Below, piece by piece: positions 56,501 through 64,000 of a stretch of 64,000 nucleotides of DNA. The DNA lies in the NCBI GenBank assembly GCA_036971475.1, contig JBAIZL010000003.1, forward strand, positions 103,878,233 through 103,942,232. Direction: 5' to 3'. The number at the start of each line of letters is the position of its first letter. Positions within the stretch are counted from its first letter, which is position 1. This DNA is from Prosapia bicincta. Its lineage: Eukaryota > Arthropoda > Insecta > Hemiptera > Cercopidae. A program made the position numbers and the translations under genes. Under the pieces are notes generated by a model. The model was not told the DNA's origin, made no database searches, and saw only the letters and a program-made list of their open reading frames with translations.

Positions 56501-56661
56501 TGTTAAAGTATTATGTGTTTTAATTACCTGCAACAGAATTACCCTTCATAATAAAACATATGTGCTTACCCATCATCATTTGAGCTCAGCTGAACGGGGA
56601 GATACTGCAACCTCGAAGTATTGCCACATAGCCTGTTTACCAATGCTTTGAGGAACGCCAT
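48704..56661 (-). CDS. Unrecognised Ser-rich, coiled-coil host protein, N-terminal part (3'-partial gene)
   Basis: Four - strand exons join in phase: 56682-56570 (ATG at 56661), 52327-52187, 52075-51973 and 49136-48704. About 256 residues are visible. Residues 1-31 begin MAFLKALVNRLCGNTSRLQY; 32-60 are Ser/Thr-rich (NGDSTISSTESSSLASSVDS). About 65-115 form a probable coiled coil with Leu/Ile/Val heptad-like spacing (ELHSIISQLERQIETLY, LQQHRLLLETQVHRLKNQL). The rest is polar and Ser/Asp-rich, ending SLYSDLDNIMDKLQKMLASN. No catalytic motif or known domain was recognised and no name is offered. Conserved phases, good splice sites and absence of stops argue for a real gene. Downstream exons were not located. 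Introns hold foldback, LINE and hAT copies. Confidence 0.75.
49308..49356 (-). ncRNA. Hammerhead ribozyme motif, left arm (- strand)
   Basis: Same motif as the right-arm copy, read on -: stem I ACCCT/AGGGT; CTGATGA, T; stem II GATGAC/GTCATC with ATG loop; GAA; stem III ATG/CAT with TA loop; A at the cleavage position. It is in the sense direction of the host gene and upstream of exon 4. Confidence 0.75.
49445..49493 (+). ncRNA. Hammerhead ribozyme motif, right arm (+ strand)
   Basis: Stem I AAGACCCT (49444-49451) with AGGGTTT (49487-49493, one G-U); core CTGATGA 49452-49458; T 49459; stem II GATGAC 49460-49465 / GTCATC 49469-49474; GAA 49475-49477; stem III ATG 49478-49480 / CAT 49483-49485; cleavage residue A 49486. 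All conserved core positions are satisfied, with one unpaired T before stem II. The 3-bp stem III matches the minimal hammerheads of Penelope-like elements. Confidence 0.78.
49668..49692. repeat. (CA)n microsatellite
   Basis: About 12 ACACAC units followed by TGTGTA. Confidence 0.9.
50340..50465 (+). mobile_element. PLE-type terminal repeat fragment with hammerhead motif
   Basis: CTATTCCTTGGGTAGTCCCT ... CATACATAAGGGTAAAATAA shares its core with the 49.2-49.6 kb palindrome but is clearly diverged, so it is a separate insertion. No coding part is attached. Confidence 0.55.
50394..50443 (+). ncRNA. Hammerhead ribozyme motif, slightly decayed
   Basis: Core CTGAGGA 50402-50408; T; stem II GGTTAC 50410-50415 / GTAACC 50419-50424 with TTG loop; GAAA 50425-50428; stem I TTA(t)CCCT / AGGGTAA (50437-50443) with one bulge. 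Stem III has become ACATACAT, with a C-A mismatch, so activity is doubtful. Stem II differs at several positions from the 49-kb copies yet still pairs (covariation). Confidence 0.65.
51180..51660 (+). pseudogene. LINE RNase H domain fragment
   Basis: Reads EGVGVGSSGPRHKDRFYNSV, then FQAKVLVIKLRVEEI and IWICSNSQAALKALGKA, the RNase H signature of jockey/R1-like LINEs (GAGVY.P....S...SVFQAEV.AI..., I.SDSQAAL.AL). A frameshift near 51495 is followed by KRAGGLVKQGCLTQGPLLRA. Truncated at both ends; in intron 3 of the - strand gene. Confidence 0.75.
51973..52075 (-). CDS. - strand gene, exon 3
   Basis: 103 nt encoding QIETLYSSTPDVSTKLQQH and RLLLETQVHRLK; acceptor TTTCAG, donor AAG|GTTTGT. Coiled-coil-like. 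Confidence 0.78.
52187..52327 (-). CDS. - strand gene, exon 2
   Basis: 141 nt encoding ATNSESNGDSTISSTESSS, then LASSVDSISTPHLQPQKEL and HSIISQLE; acceptor TTTATAG, donor AAAG|GTTAGG. The alternative acceptor two bases on would break the frame. Confidence 0.78.
52562..53750. mobile_element. hAT element with TSD, carrying a hATC remnant and later insertions
   Basis: Ends CAGGCGAGTATCCAAGGGGG and the complement of CGCTGGATACGCGCCTG. Flanks TATATCTC (52554-52561) and TATCTCTC (53751-53758) form an 8-bp target duplication with one mismatch, diagnostic of hAT. 53010-53088 on + reads NLLRIFITLPISNASVERTF then SVLC, the hAT C-terminal dimerisation motif. The rest of the transposase is deleted, and 53100-53693 is microsatellite plus inverted PLE family B tails. 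Confidence 0.8.
53100..53693. repeat. Microsatellites and inverted PLE family B tails inside hAT
   Basis: GCGCGC, (CA)n, (TA)n and (GA)n at 53098-53181, then four GGACTAGGAG/CTCCTAGTCC tail ends in alternating directions joined through (TA)n at 53453-53498. Confidence 0.8.
53878..54060. repeat. Single diverged relative of the 182-bp unit
   Basis: CACTTTCAGGGCTTGTTTCTCAGGAG ... CCTGAATTTCTTTATCTCTATTACAATGAAACCATACTAAAAAATG matches in order the 42910-43080 segment (ACTTTCAGTGCTTGTTTCTTAAGT ... CCTGTATTTCTGTCCACTACTATGAAACCATACTAAAATTTG). Not tandem here. Confidence 0.6.
54061..55262 (-). pseudogene. jockey-type LINE ORF2 fragment (RT to RNase H)
   Basis: On -, frames with shifts and stops read LAGVPQGSVLSPMLF (RT block), VACYADDFVIW (catalytic YADD), then 54912-54589 with NLKYLGVILDPELRFTKHI and STCCTVIRPILEY (RT thumb), and near 54170-54090 VYIDGFSDIDCNRGGAGIIS (RNase H DGS motif). 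The order is that of a jockey-clade LINE. 5' truncated just before the VPQGS block. Lies in intron 1 of the - strand gene, same orientation. Confidence 0.8.
55263..56569. other. Intron 1 of - strand gene, nothing else recognised
   Basis: AT-rich; small open frames without motifs. Confidence 0.4.
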
Positions 56662-56682
56662 TGTAGCTTCCCTTGTAGTAGT
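56570..56682 (-). CDS. - strand gene, exon 1 (start codon)
   Basis: Acceptor-like TGTGCAG, then 21 nt before ATG at 56661-56659, then MAFLKALVNRLCGNTSRLQY and LPVQLSSNDD; donor GATGG|GTAAGC. The acceptor suggests a further noncoding exon upstream; alternatively transcription starts here. Confidence 0.68.
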
Positions 56683-56805
56683 CTGCACATTGCATAAAAA
56701 TTTCGCAATGGAATAATTTGTTTAGTATAAAACTTTCTTTACTTACTTAGATTTATTTATACCATTATGTAAATTTAAAATGAATGTATTAATACAATTA
56801 TACAT

Positions 56806-58131
56806 GGATGGGCTATTCAGAAAGTAAGGAACGTTTATGAATAAAAAAAATAAGTACAATAAAAAATTTGTATTATATACATCTGAAAGAGCAACTAAAA
56901 TAGTACTTTTCTACGTAGCCACCAAACAAATTGAGACACTTATCGTAACGGTGGACAAGCTTTGAAATTCCTTCATCATAAAAGTCTGCCGCCTGCGACC
57001 TCAGCCACTCAGTGACGGGCACCTTGAGCTTCGCTTCGTCGTCAAAGCGCTGTGTTGATAGCCAGGTCTTCATTCTTGAAAACACGTGAAAATCGCTTGG
57101 TGCAAGGTCAGGACCATAGGGCGGATGAGGAAAAACCTCCTATTTGAATGAATCAAGTTCTTTGGTGCGGTTTGCTGTGTGAGGTCAGGCATTGTCATGC
57201 ACAAACAAAATTTTCAACGTCAATTTCCCTCGGCGTTTGTTTTGAACTGCTCTCCTAAGGTTGTGCAAAGTTTCACAGTACCGCTCAGAGTTTATTGTTG
57301 CACCACGTTCAAGAAAGTCAATAAGAAACACACCTTGCCTGTCCCAAAAAACCGTCACCATAATCTTTCTTGCTGACAATGTTTGCAAACGTTTTCTTGG
57401 TTTTTTGGGGGAGCTTGTGTGCCCCCATCCCATGGACTGTAATTTCGTTTCGCAATTAACGTGTTTTACCCATGACTCATCACCAGTTACGATGCGATCC
57501 AGTAGTGAATCACGATGTCTGTTGTAGGCATCCAGAAATGTCAAACTTGCCTCCATTCGCTGACCTTCATGGTGGTCAGTGAGCATTTTCAGCACCCATC
57601 TTGCACAAAATTTGTGGTAGCCTAACCTTTGTGTGACAATTTCAAACAACAAAGTCTGTGAAACTTGTGGGAAACAAAGCAAAAGCTCCGTTATCATGAA
57701 TTGGCGGTTTTTGTGATCCTTTTCATCATTTTTAGCGACCAGTTGATCAGTCACAATGCTCGGGCGTCCGCTCTTCGCTTCATCATGAATGTCAGTTCGG
57801 CCATTTTTAAACTGAATGCACCATTTTCACACTAACGTTCATTCATAATGTCGTTTCCGTAAACTTAACACACTTGGCGATATATGTTTATCGGTTTTAA
57901 ATTTTTTGCCAACAAAAACCGTATCACTGACCACACTGAAAAACCGGCAGGATTTTCAATCGCAGCGCACATCTTCTGTTGAAATTGCAAAAAAAACGGG
58001 CAACGCGGAAATGTTCCCGTGTTCACAACTAGACACCGACTGTCACTTAGTGTGCAAGCACCAAATTATACGAATCTGCGAGTGCCAGCGGCGTCAGACA
58101 GAAACGTTCCGTACTTTCTAAACACCCCTCG
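56806..58131 (-). mobile_element. mariner element with broken transposase
   Basis: About 1.33 kb, the usual mariner length. Inverted ends: left GGCTATTCAGAAAGTAAGGA then ACGTTT; right, inverted, GGTGTTTAGAAAGTACGGA then ACGTTT, with TA just outside on the right (the left TA is uncertain). The transposase is on the - strand. It lies about 125 bp upstream of exon 1 of the - strand gene. Confidence 0.85.
56873..57860 (-). pseudogene. mariner transposase pseudogene
   Basis: - strand: WCIQFKNGRTDIHDEAKSGR precedes the open frame 57754-57185, which contains LGYHKFCARWVLKML, the first catalytic TGDESWVKH and the second VHDNA. A stop replaces the Arg of HDNARPH at 57183. A second in-frame stop sits before EVFPHPPYGPDLAPSDFH (PPYSPDLAPSD, third catalytic Asp). 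The C-terminal part 57085-56873 reads FSRMKTWLSTQRFDDEAKLK. An upstream stop interrupts the N-terminus. All three catalytic motif regions are recognisable; at least three nonsense changes make it inactive. Confidence 0.85.
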
Positions 58132-58133
58132 TA

Positions 58134-59559
58134 TAAGAAAAGGGTTTCTAACAACACTGTATGATTTGTATTTATATCCTTGAGAAAATAATCAGAATTG
58201 GAACATAATTAGTTATTTTCTAAGTTGCTAGTCCTGTTTTTTAAATGCACCCTTTTTTTAGAAATATGGTAGGTTGTGTTTGATTTTGATATGAAGGGGG
58301 GCAGGCAATAAGAGCAAAAGTTAAAGGAAGTAGTATATTGCTATTATAGCAGTAAAGAAAATCATTTGGAGCTTCAAAAAATTGCTTCTTGAATAAGATA
58401 CATGATGTAAAACTGAATGTGATGCACTATATAATATAAGCATTGGAAAGTTATAAAAAAGAAAAGTTTATATTTCCTTATAAAGGCATTTATTTGTTTT
58501 TAGAAAGAAATCACAGTCAATGATAAGAAATTACTTTCTGTAATAAATTCATCAGTAGGGAAACACTCCACAAAAAACATTTTGATGCTGTTTCAGTCAT
58601 ACAGGAAATAGAGTCATTTTGTCATATACATTGTATGATAAAGGCAGGAAGTATATTTTACTTTTTATTTGTACCACATATTGGTAGGCACATAATAAAT
58701 ATGAAAAAGATTAATTACACATGTGATTAAGGTATACAAATGGATCTCCTTCAATGGCAATGGGATAAGAAGAGAACCAGAACAAGGCAAATATCTTGAA
58801 ATGGAACTGTTCTTTTTTGTCAATTAGAAATGTGTATGTTGCAAATTAGTCAAGAAAGTAAATGTGTAATTAGATAAACAATTACAGTTTGGATATAGAT
58901 TACTCTTCTATGATGCGTTCAACTAAAAACTTAACTGTAAAATACAGCCTTTGAAAACTTATATGGTAAAAAGCTTAATTTTAATTCATGATTTGTTTTG
59001 ACAATTGCATTAAATATATTTACTAAATGTATTACCATAGTCAATTTCCATTAATTCACACTAATTTATACAAAAATTGGTGATTTTGTGAATCATCCAC
59101 AAATATAGTATAGTAATAAGAAAAAAAAACTATAATATGTGTTTTTATAGGTTTACTGCAATAAATAATCTACTAAACAAAATGCTAACTAATTACCAAG
59201 GATTCATAAATTCAAAAACAGACTAATAAAATATTTTTTATAAAAACAAACAAAAAAACATTTAGGCATATCCATTGTAAACTGTTATTTTAAAAGTTTC
59301 TGTGCTAATTAATTTTTTTTTAATGTAACTAAAACATAAGTTTTATGTAACATACACACAAATTTAATGTTTTTACATTACTATGTAGACCTATATACCA
59401 ATATATGTATAAAGTATCTGGTTAGGATAGATTTAGCCACCAATAAATTTATTTGGTTTTATTTGCGATATGAGAACATTGAAATTGGGAAATAAATAGA
59501 AAAACATGTTGATGTTCACTGTTACCAATGCTTATTATGCATACATAACTAATAATAAA
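58134..59559. other. AT-rich intergenic stretch
   Basis: No recognised gene, RNA or structured repeat. Confidence 0.4.
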
Positions 59560-59890
59560 AAGGCATCAAATATGGAAGAACACTTAATATCACAAAAGAA
59601 AATAACCTAACCGTACTTGAAATATATAATAACCCAAAAGAACTAATTTCACTAGAAAAATACTACCCATATAAAAACAAACACAATAATCTAATTAACC
59701 AACAGAAAACATATAAAGATGATATACCGTTCAAAATTATTTTACATAAAACAAACGAGGAAATGCATATGACGTCAGCAACAAGCACCCACATTACAGA
59801 CTGAGAAACTTCAGTAGAAATATTTCAGTGATTCAATAATGATTCAGAAGTGACCGGAAGGTGCCTCATCGCATAAGGTAAAAATTAATT
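59560..59890 (+). mobile_element. Penelope-like element (family A), third copy, C-terminal end
   Basis: On +, ENNLTVLEIYNNPKELISLE and KYYPYKNKHNNLINQQKTY correspond to the last ~100 residues of the PLE at 18.4-19.1 kb. The tail GTGACCGGAAGGTGCCTCATC follows. The hammerhead-like segment near 59827-59872 is degraded (TCAATAAT core, GGAAG). Confidence 0.7.
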
Positions 59891-60145
59891 GCACTTAGTG
59901 GTAGAGTAATTGTTTACAATTAACAATAATAACTTTATAAAGTAAGTACAACAGAAAAATAATGGTCAACGTGAAATATCACGATATTTATATATCGTGA
60001 TATTTCACGTCCATTATTTTTCCGTTGCACTGACTTTATAAAGTTATTATTAATTGTAAACATTTTTTTTCCACCACTTAAAGTGCACCATATTGCTCTT
60101 AGTGGTAGAAAAAATTGTTTACAATTAATAATATTAACTTTATAT
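59891..60145. repeat. Inverted PLE family A tails with perfect 40-bp palindrome
   Basis: Left 59895-59990 and right 59993-60095 are inverted copies of the family A tail. Their junction is the palindrome CGTGAAATATCACGATAT / ATATCGTGATATTTCACG. A third partial tail follows at 60100-60140. Confidence 0.75.
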
Positions 60146-60321
60146 ATATATATATATATATTTAGGATAGTTTTGGTTGGTAAAGATGATTTAGATTTTT
60201 TGGACTAGGAAACTGACAGACTTACCTTGGTAAGAGTCCACTCTGTAGTCTTGAAATAAAAACATAAAAGCACTTAAACAATGATGAGTATATAAACTAT
60301 AATCACTCATATGTTCATGGA

Positions 60322-60371
<50 letters not shown>

Positions 60372-60624
60372 TTAATCTGTGCATCTGTGACATCTGATTT
60401 CTACTCTACACAATCTGTGATTACAATTATTTTATTTCATTCTCTCATATTTCTTTTTGTGTTTTCTCTTCGATTGACAAATACCACTGTGTGGTTGAAA
60501 TATATCATTGTTTAAGTGCTTTTATGTGTTTCTATTTCAAGACTACAGAGTGGACTCTTACCAAGGTAAGTCTGTCAGTCTCCTAGTCCAAAAAATCTAA
60601 ATAATCTTTACCAACCAAAACTAA

Positions 60625-60660
<36 letters not shown>
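60146..60660. repeat. Inverted PLE family B tails linked by (TA)n
   Basis: A - strand tail start (GGTTGGTAAAGATGATTTAG, GGACTAGGAAACTGACAGAC) at 60170-60275 is followed by a + strand tail 60285-60628 and (TA)n. The + strand copy is close to that at 7190-7527. Confidence 0.8.
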
Positions 60661-60662
<2 letters not shown>

Positions 60663-60665
60663 AAA

Positions 60666-60790
60666 CCAACACAGGTTATTCAAATACAAGAATATTTATT
60701 ATTTTATATCCTATATAAAATAATATCCTTTTTATAGGATATAAAATAATAAATATTCTTGTATTTGAATAACCTGTGTTGTTTTAAATT
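60666..60790. repeat. Foldback with ~52-bp arms
   Basis: AACACAGGTTATTCAAATAC ... TATATCCTATA and its near-perfect complement around a 17-nt spacer. Related by TTCAAATACA to the 44.8-kb foldback. Confidence 0.75.
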
Positions 60791-60799
60791 ATTAAACAA

Positions 60800-60813
60800 G
60801 AAAACGTATTTTA

Positions 60814-60885
<72 letters not shown>

Positions 60886-61137
60886 TTTATTATTATATAT
60901 ATATAGATTTTTTGGACTAGGAGACTGACAGACTTACCTTGGTAAGAGTCCACTCTGTAGCCTTGAAATAGAAACACATAAAAGCACTTAAACAATGATA
61001 TATTTCAACCACACAGTGGTCTTTGTCAATCGAAGAGAAAGGCTATTTCAAGGCTACAGAGTGGACTCTTACCAAGGTAAGTCTGTCAGTCTCCTAGTCC
61101 AAAAAATATAAATAATCTTTACCAACCAAAACTAACC

Positions 61138-61207
<70 letters not shown>

Positions 61208-61462
61208 GGTTAGTTTTGGTTGGTAAAGATTATTTAGATTTTTTGGACTAGGAGACTGACAGACTTACCTTGGTAAGAGTCCACTCTGTAGTCTTGAAAT
61301 AGAAACACATAAAAGCACTTAAACAATGATATATTTCAACCACACAGTGGTCTTTGTCAATCGAAGAGAAAACACAAAAAGAAATATGAGAGAATGAAAT
61401 AAAATAATTGTAATCACAGATTGTGTAGAGTAGAAATCAGATGTCACAGATGCACAGATTAA

Positions 61463-61530
<68 letters not shown>
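60800..61530. repeat. (TA)n arrays alternating with PLE family B tails
   Basis: (TA)n at 60817-60900, 61140-61205 and 61465-61527. Tails at 60903-61045 (-), 61040-61139 (+) and 61203-61464 (-). Confidence 0.85.
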
Positions 61531-61531
<1 letters not shown>

Positions 61532-62245
61532 TAGGTTAGTTTTGGTTGGTAAAGATTATTTAGATTTTTTGGACTAGGAGACTGACAGACTTACCTTGGT
61601 AAGAGTCCACTCTGTAGTCTTGAAATAGTAACACATAAAGGCACTTAAACAATGATTATTGTATATATATATATATATATATTGTTTCCATGAGCATATG
61701 AGTGATTATAGTTTATATAAGTCTGTCAGGGGAAAAGAGATAAGGCTATTAGGGAGGGAAAAAAAAAAAAAAAAAAAAATATGAATGGATTTATCTGATG
61801 TTGAGGTTAGGGGATTCTCTGGACTTGGTATACCACTGGTATGATAGTTCCCACCTTCTCAGTTCTGAGGGATTGCAATCAGGGGGGAGTGATTTAATTA
61901 TTTTTGTGGTATAGCAGTCATCAAAAGTTGTGATGTTGTGACTCGCATAATTTTAACATCATGTCTGTGGCCATTCATTCTGATATTCAGACCATCCGTG
62001 GTCAGGCCTATGTACTGTGCTGAGCAAAGTTTACATTGTAGCTGGTATATGACATTTTTCGATGTACAATTATGATGACCCTGTATTTTGAAGACCATTT
62101 TTGTTGTTTGGCTGTTGAAACTATTTACTGAGGGGTGTATTGGACACGTCTTGCATCTAGGTCTATTGCATGGGAAGGAGCCATGAGGAAGTTTGTGTGG
62201 TTTCTCTGTATCAGGGTCTGGTAGTTTAGGATGTACTGTGTGGGT
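61531..62245 (-). mobile_element. Penelope-like element (family B) 3' end: CCHH-type motif, GIY-YIG and tail
   Basis: - strand from 62245: PDPDTEKPHKLPHGSF, then PCNRPRCKTCPIHPS (a Cys/Cys/His motif as in CCHH-type, Neptune-like PLEs), then the GIY-YIG nuclease CTSKNVIYQLQCKLCSAQYI, GLTTDGLNIRMNGHRHDV. A frameshift near 61930 is followed by FDDCYTTKIIKSLPPDCNPS and a stop at 61793-61791. The noncoding tail includes a poly-A/T tract (61760-61779) and the conserved block with the CTTACC/GGTAAG hairpin, ending in (TA)n. The 5' part including reverse transcriptase is missing. This copy shows that the dispersed tails elsewhere belong to a PLE. Confidence 0.82.
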
Positions 62246-62390
62246 CCAAGCTCCGTGTGGTTGCGGGGTGAGGTGCGGGGGAAGAGGGGCTACGGCCTTG
62301 TAACTGTTATGTGCGTGTATTCCTTTTCAAATAACATTCGGCCAGTTAAGCTAGTGGAAGTGTGTGTGTTAATAGAATTGTGCGTGTTTC

Positions 62391-62417
62391 TTCTATCGTC
62401 TAGCCTAGACGATAGAA
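62391..62417. promoter_or_regulatory. Perfect 13-bp inverted repeat upstream of transposase
   Basis: TTCTATCGTCTAG, a single C, then CTAGACGATAGAA, about 100 bp before the transposase ATG. Could be a protein-binding dyad of the element, or the remains of a hairpin. No known site is recognised. Confidence 0.4.
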
Positions 62418-62515
62418 CGTTTTTGTTTAGTGTTGATAATTATACAACACTAATTTTAATTTTTAATTAGTGTTGATGTTTTAATTTTTTAATTTAGTGT
62501 TGATTATAGTTAGTC

Positions 62516-63935
62516 ATGTCTCAAAGTTCGTCAAGTGGAAGTAGCCGTAAAAGAAGTTTTGCTGTACATAGTGAAGCTCGAACATTAATTAGTAAAATAA
62601 TTGAAAAATGTGACGAAGAAGCAAAAACTAATTGATTGCGTTTCCCATTAAAACAGGCCACAAAAAGAGCAGCAGATTATTGTGGAAAGTCAGGTAATTT
62701 TATTCTGAAAGTCCGTAAAGAGGCTAGGCACTTGAAAGAACAAGGTTCAAGCAGTAAGCTCTCCTCGCCTGGTAAAAAAAGAAAAACCAGGTTCAATGAC
62801 AGAAAAGTTTCTGTTGATGACTTCGATAAGTGTGTCATTAGAAATATAATTCAAGACTTTTATAAAAGTGAAAAGGTTGTACCGACAGCACGAAAACTGC
62901 TACCCATAGTGAAAAAAAGAATTCACTTTCCATGGGGAAAGAAATCTTTGATGATAAGAATTATAAGGGGAATGGGTTTCAAATGGAGAAAGTGTAGTAG
63001 TAGGAGAAAGATTCTTATAGAAAAATCGGAAATTCGGGAATGGCGACACAGATATTTAGTGCAAATAAAAGCCTTACGTCAATCTGGAAGGGATATTTTT
63101 TACGTGGACGAGACATGGGTAGACAGTAATATAACTGTTAAAAATGTTGGCAGTCAGATGATGTTTTCGATGTATCAGAAAACTATAGAGCAGGATGCCG
63201 CCTTATACTTCTACATGCTGGTGGCAAAAATGGATTTGTGAAAGGAGCCAAGCTTCTTTATAAGGCAGGAACCACTTCCGGTGACTATCACGGTCAAATG
63301 GACCAAAATAATTTTGAGAAGTGGCTCAAAGAGATGCTTTTGCCAAACATTCCACCCGCCTCTGTAATTATAATGGACAATGCACCATATCATTCTGCTC
63401 TAGCAGAAAAGTTTCCAACCAAATATTCAGTAAAAATGGAAATGATAAATTTTTTGAGGACACGTGGTATTAACTGTAACGAAACAATGAAAAAAGAAGA
63501 GCTCATTCCTTTAATTAACATTCACCGACCGAAAGAAAAGTTTTTAAAATAGACCAGTTTCTCTGTAGTTTAGGCCATACTGTCGTTAGAACTCCACCTT
63601 ACATGTGTGACCTAAACCCTATCGAACTAGCTTGGGCTAAAATAAAGATCTTTGTGAGAGAACACAACCCTGACGGCAACTTAAGTTTAATAAGGTTACA
63701 GGAATTAACCGAACTGGGAATAGAAGAAGTGACAGAAAATGACTGGATCGGATATTGCAACAAAGTCGAAGACCTTGAGAAATATTACTGGGAAACTGAT
63801 GGCATATTATCAGATGTAATAGACGAACTAATAATTAATATTAATGCTCAAGACGACAGCAGTACAGACGATACTACCAGTGACAGCGATTGCAGCATCA
63901 GTGACGCAGGTAGCACACTTGCTAGGCCACTGTAA
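62516..63935 (+). pseudogene. Tc1/IS630-type DDE transposase, broken
   Basis: ATG at 62516 starts MSQSSSSGSSRKRSFAVHSE. TGA at 62633-62635 interrupts after 39 codons. The frame continues with RRKILIEKSEIREWRHRYL and IFYVDETWVDSN (first catalytic Asp). A frameshift near 63200 leads to RLILLHAGGKNGFVKGAKLL and VIIMDNAPYHSAL (second Asp). A second frameshift near 63545 leads to PPYMCDLNPIELAWAKIK (third acidic residue region) and an acidic C-terminus ending TLARPL, TAA 63933-63935. About 470 residues in total. Motifs and spacing match Tc1/IS630 DDE transposases of insects. One nonsense and two frameshifts, but otherwise well preserved, so a recent loss. A related scrap lies at 46195-46260. Confidence 0.82.
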
Positions 63936-64000
63936 TACGTAAGTACATGTTATCAGTATTTGAATAGATGTTTTTTTTATGGGAAGTAGCTTTACCCTCA
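63936..64000. other. Right window edge
   Basis: Downstream noncoding sequence of the transposase; the right end of the element is not visible. Confidence 0.4.

Noticed and set aside
57261..57527. 88-residue + frame
   Set aside because: Antisense of the mariner transposase.
61203..61300. GGACTAGGAGACTGACAGACTTACC..GGTAAG considered as a hammerhead
   Set aside because: CTGACAG replaces CTGANGA and no GAAA follows the hairpin in any copy, on either strand.
1..64000. Looked for tRNA, rRNA, endogenous viral genes and LTR pairs
   Set aside because: None could be supported from the sequence by eye.

Overview
The window looks like a nuclear genome segment of an arthropod, most likely an insect. 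It is AT-rich and CpG-poor, with intron-split genes and a dense, decayed load of Penelope-like elements (PLEs), mariner/Tc1, Tigger/pogo, piggyBac, hAT, Harbinger and jockey/R1-type LINE remnants. No bacterial-style gene organisation, tRNA, rRNA or CRISPR array was seen. The species cannot be fixed from the sequence.

Two host genes are supported. (1) On the + strand, seven phase-compatible exons between 3982 and 28012 encode a PH-FYVE protein of the Phafin/PLEKHF (Drosophila Rush) family: most of the PH domain, the complete FYVE finger, an acidic tail and the stop codon. Only the N-terminal exon is missing, presumably left of the window. (2) On the - strand, four exons between 56661 and 48704 join in phase into the N-terminal ~256 residues of an unrecognised Ser-rich protein with a probable coiled-coil segment. 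Its 3' exons were not found. The genes converge. A CpG-rich block at 38.28-39.1 kb, with a good splice donor on the - strand, may be the promoter and first exon of a third transcript.

Everything else is intron or intergenic DNA filled with transposons. 0-3.2 kb: Harbinger exon fragment, a CpG-rich dyad, a piggyBac-like MITE. 4-28 kb (Phafin introns): PLE tails, a piggyBac-like and a pogo-like non-autonomous element, a 665-bp foldback, a LINE end, a PLE with GIY-YIG domain, a mariner remnant, and a piggyBac pseudogene interrupted by a Tigger whose 3' part is duplicated. 28-48 kb: hAT and pogo MITEs, several long foldbacks, a recent 182-bp tandem array, a second PLE end and a head-to-head piggyBac foldback. 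48-59 kb: the - strand gene with foldback, LINE, hAT and mariner copies around its exons. 59-64 kb: a third PLE end, (TA)n-linked inverted arrays of one PLE tail, a second PLE family end with a CCHH-type motif and GIY-YIG domain, and a broken Tc1/IS630-type transposase gene at the right edge.

The most interesting signal is a set of hammerhead-ribozyme folds in the foldback repeats. They occur as a perfect head-to-head pair at 49.31-49.49 kb and as further copies at 50.40, 44.87 and 33.7-33.84 kb. A structurally complete but core-altered version overlaps the stop codon of the PLE at 19.13-19.17 kb. Hammerheads in Penelope-like elements are established. The sense-strand copy 172 nt upstream of a host exon, the repeated inverted-dimer layout and the altered cores are what deserve checking.
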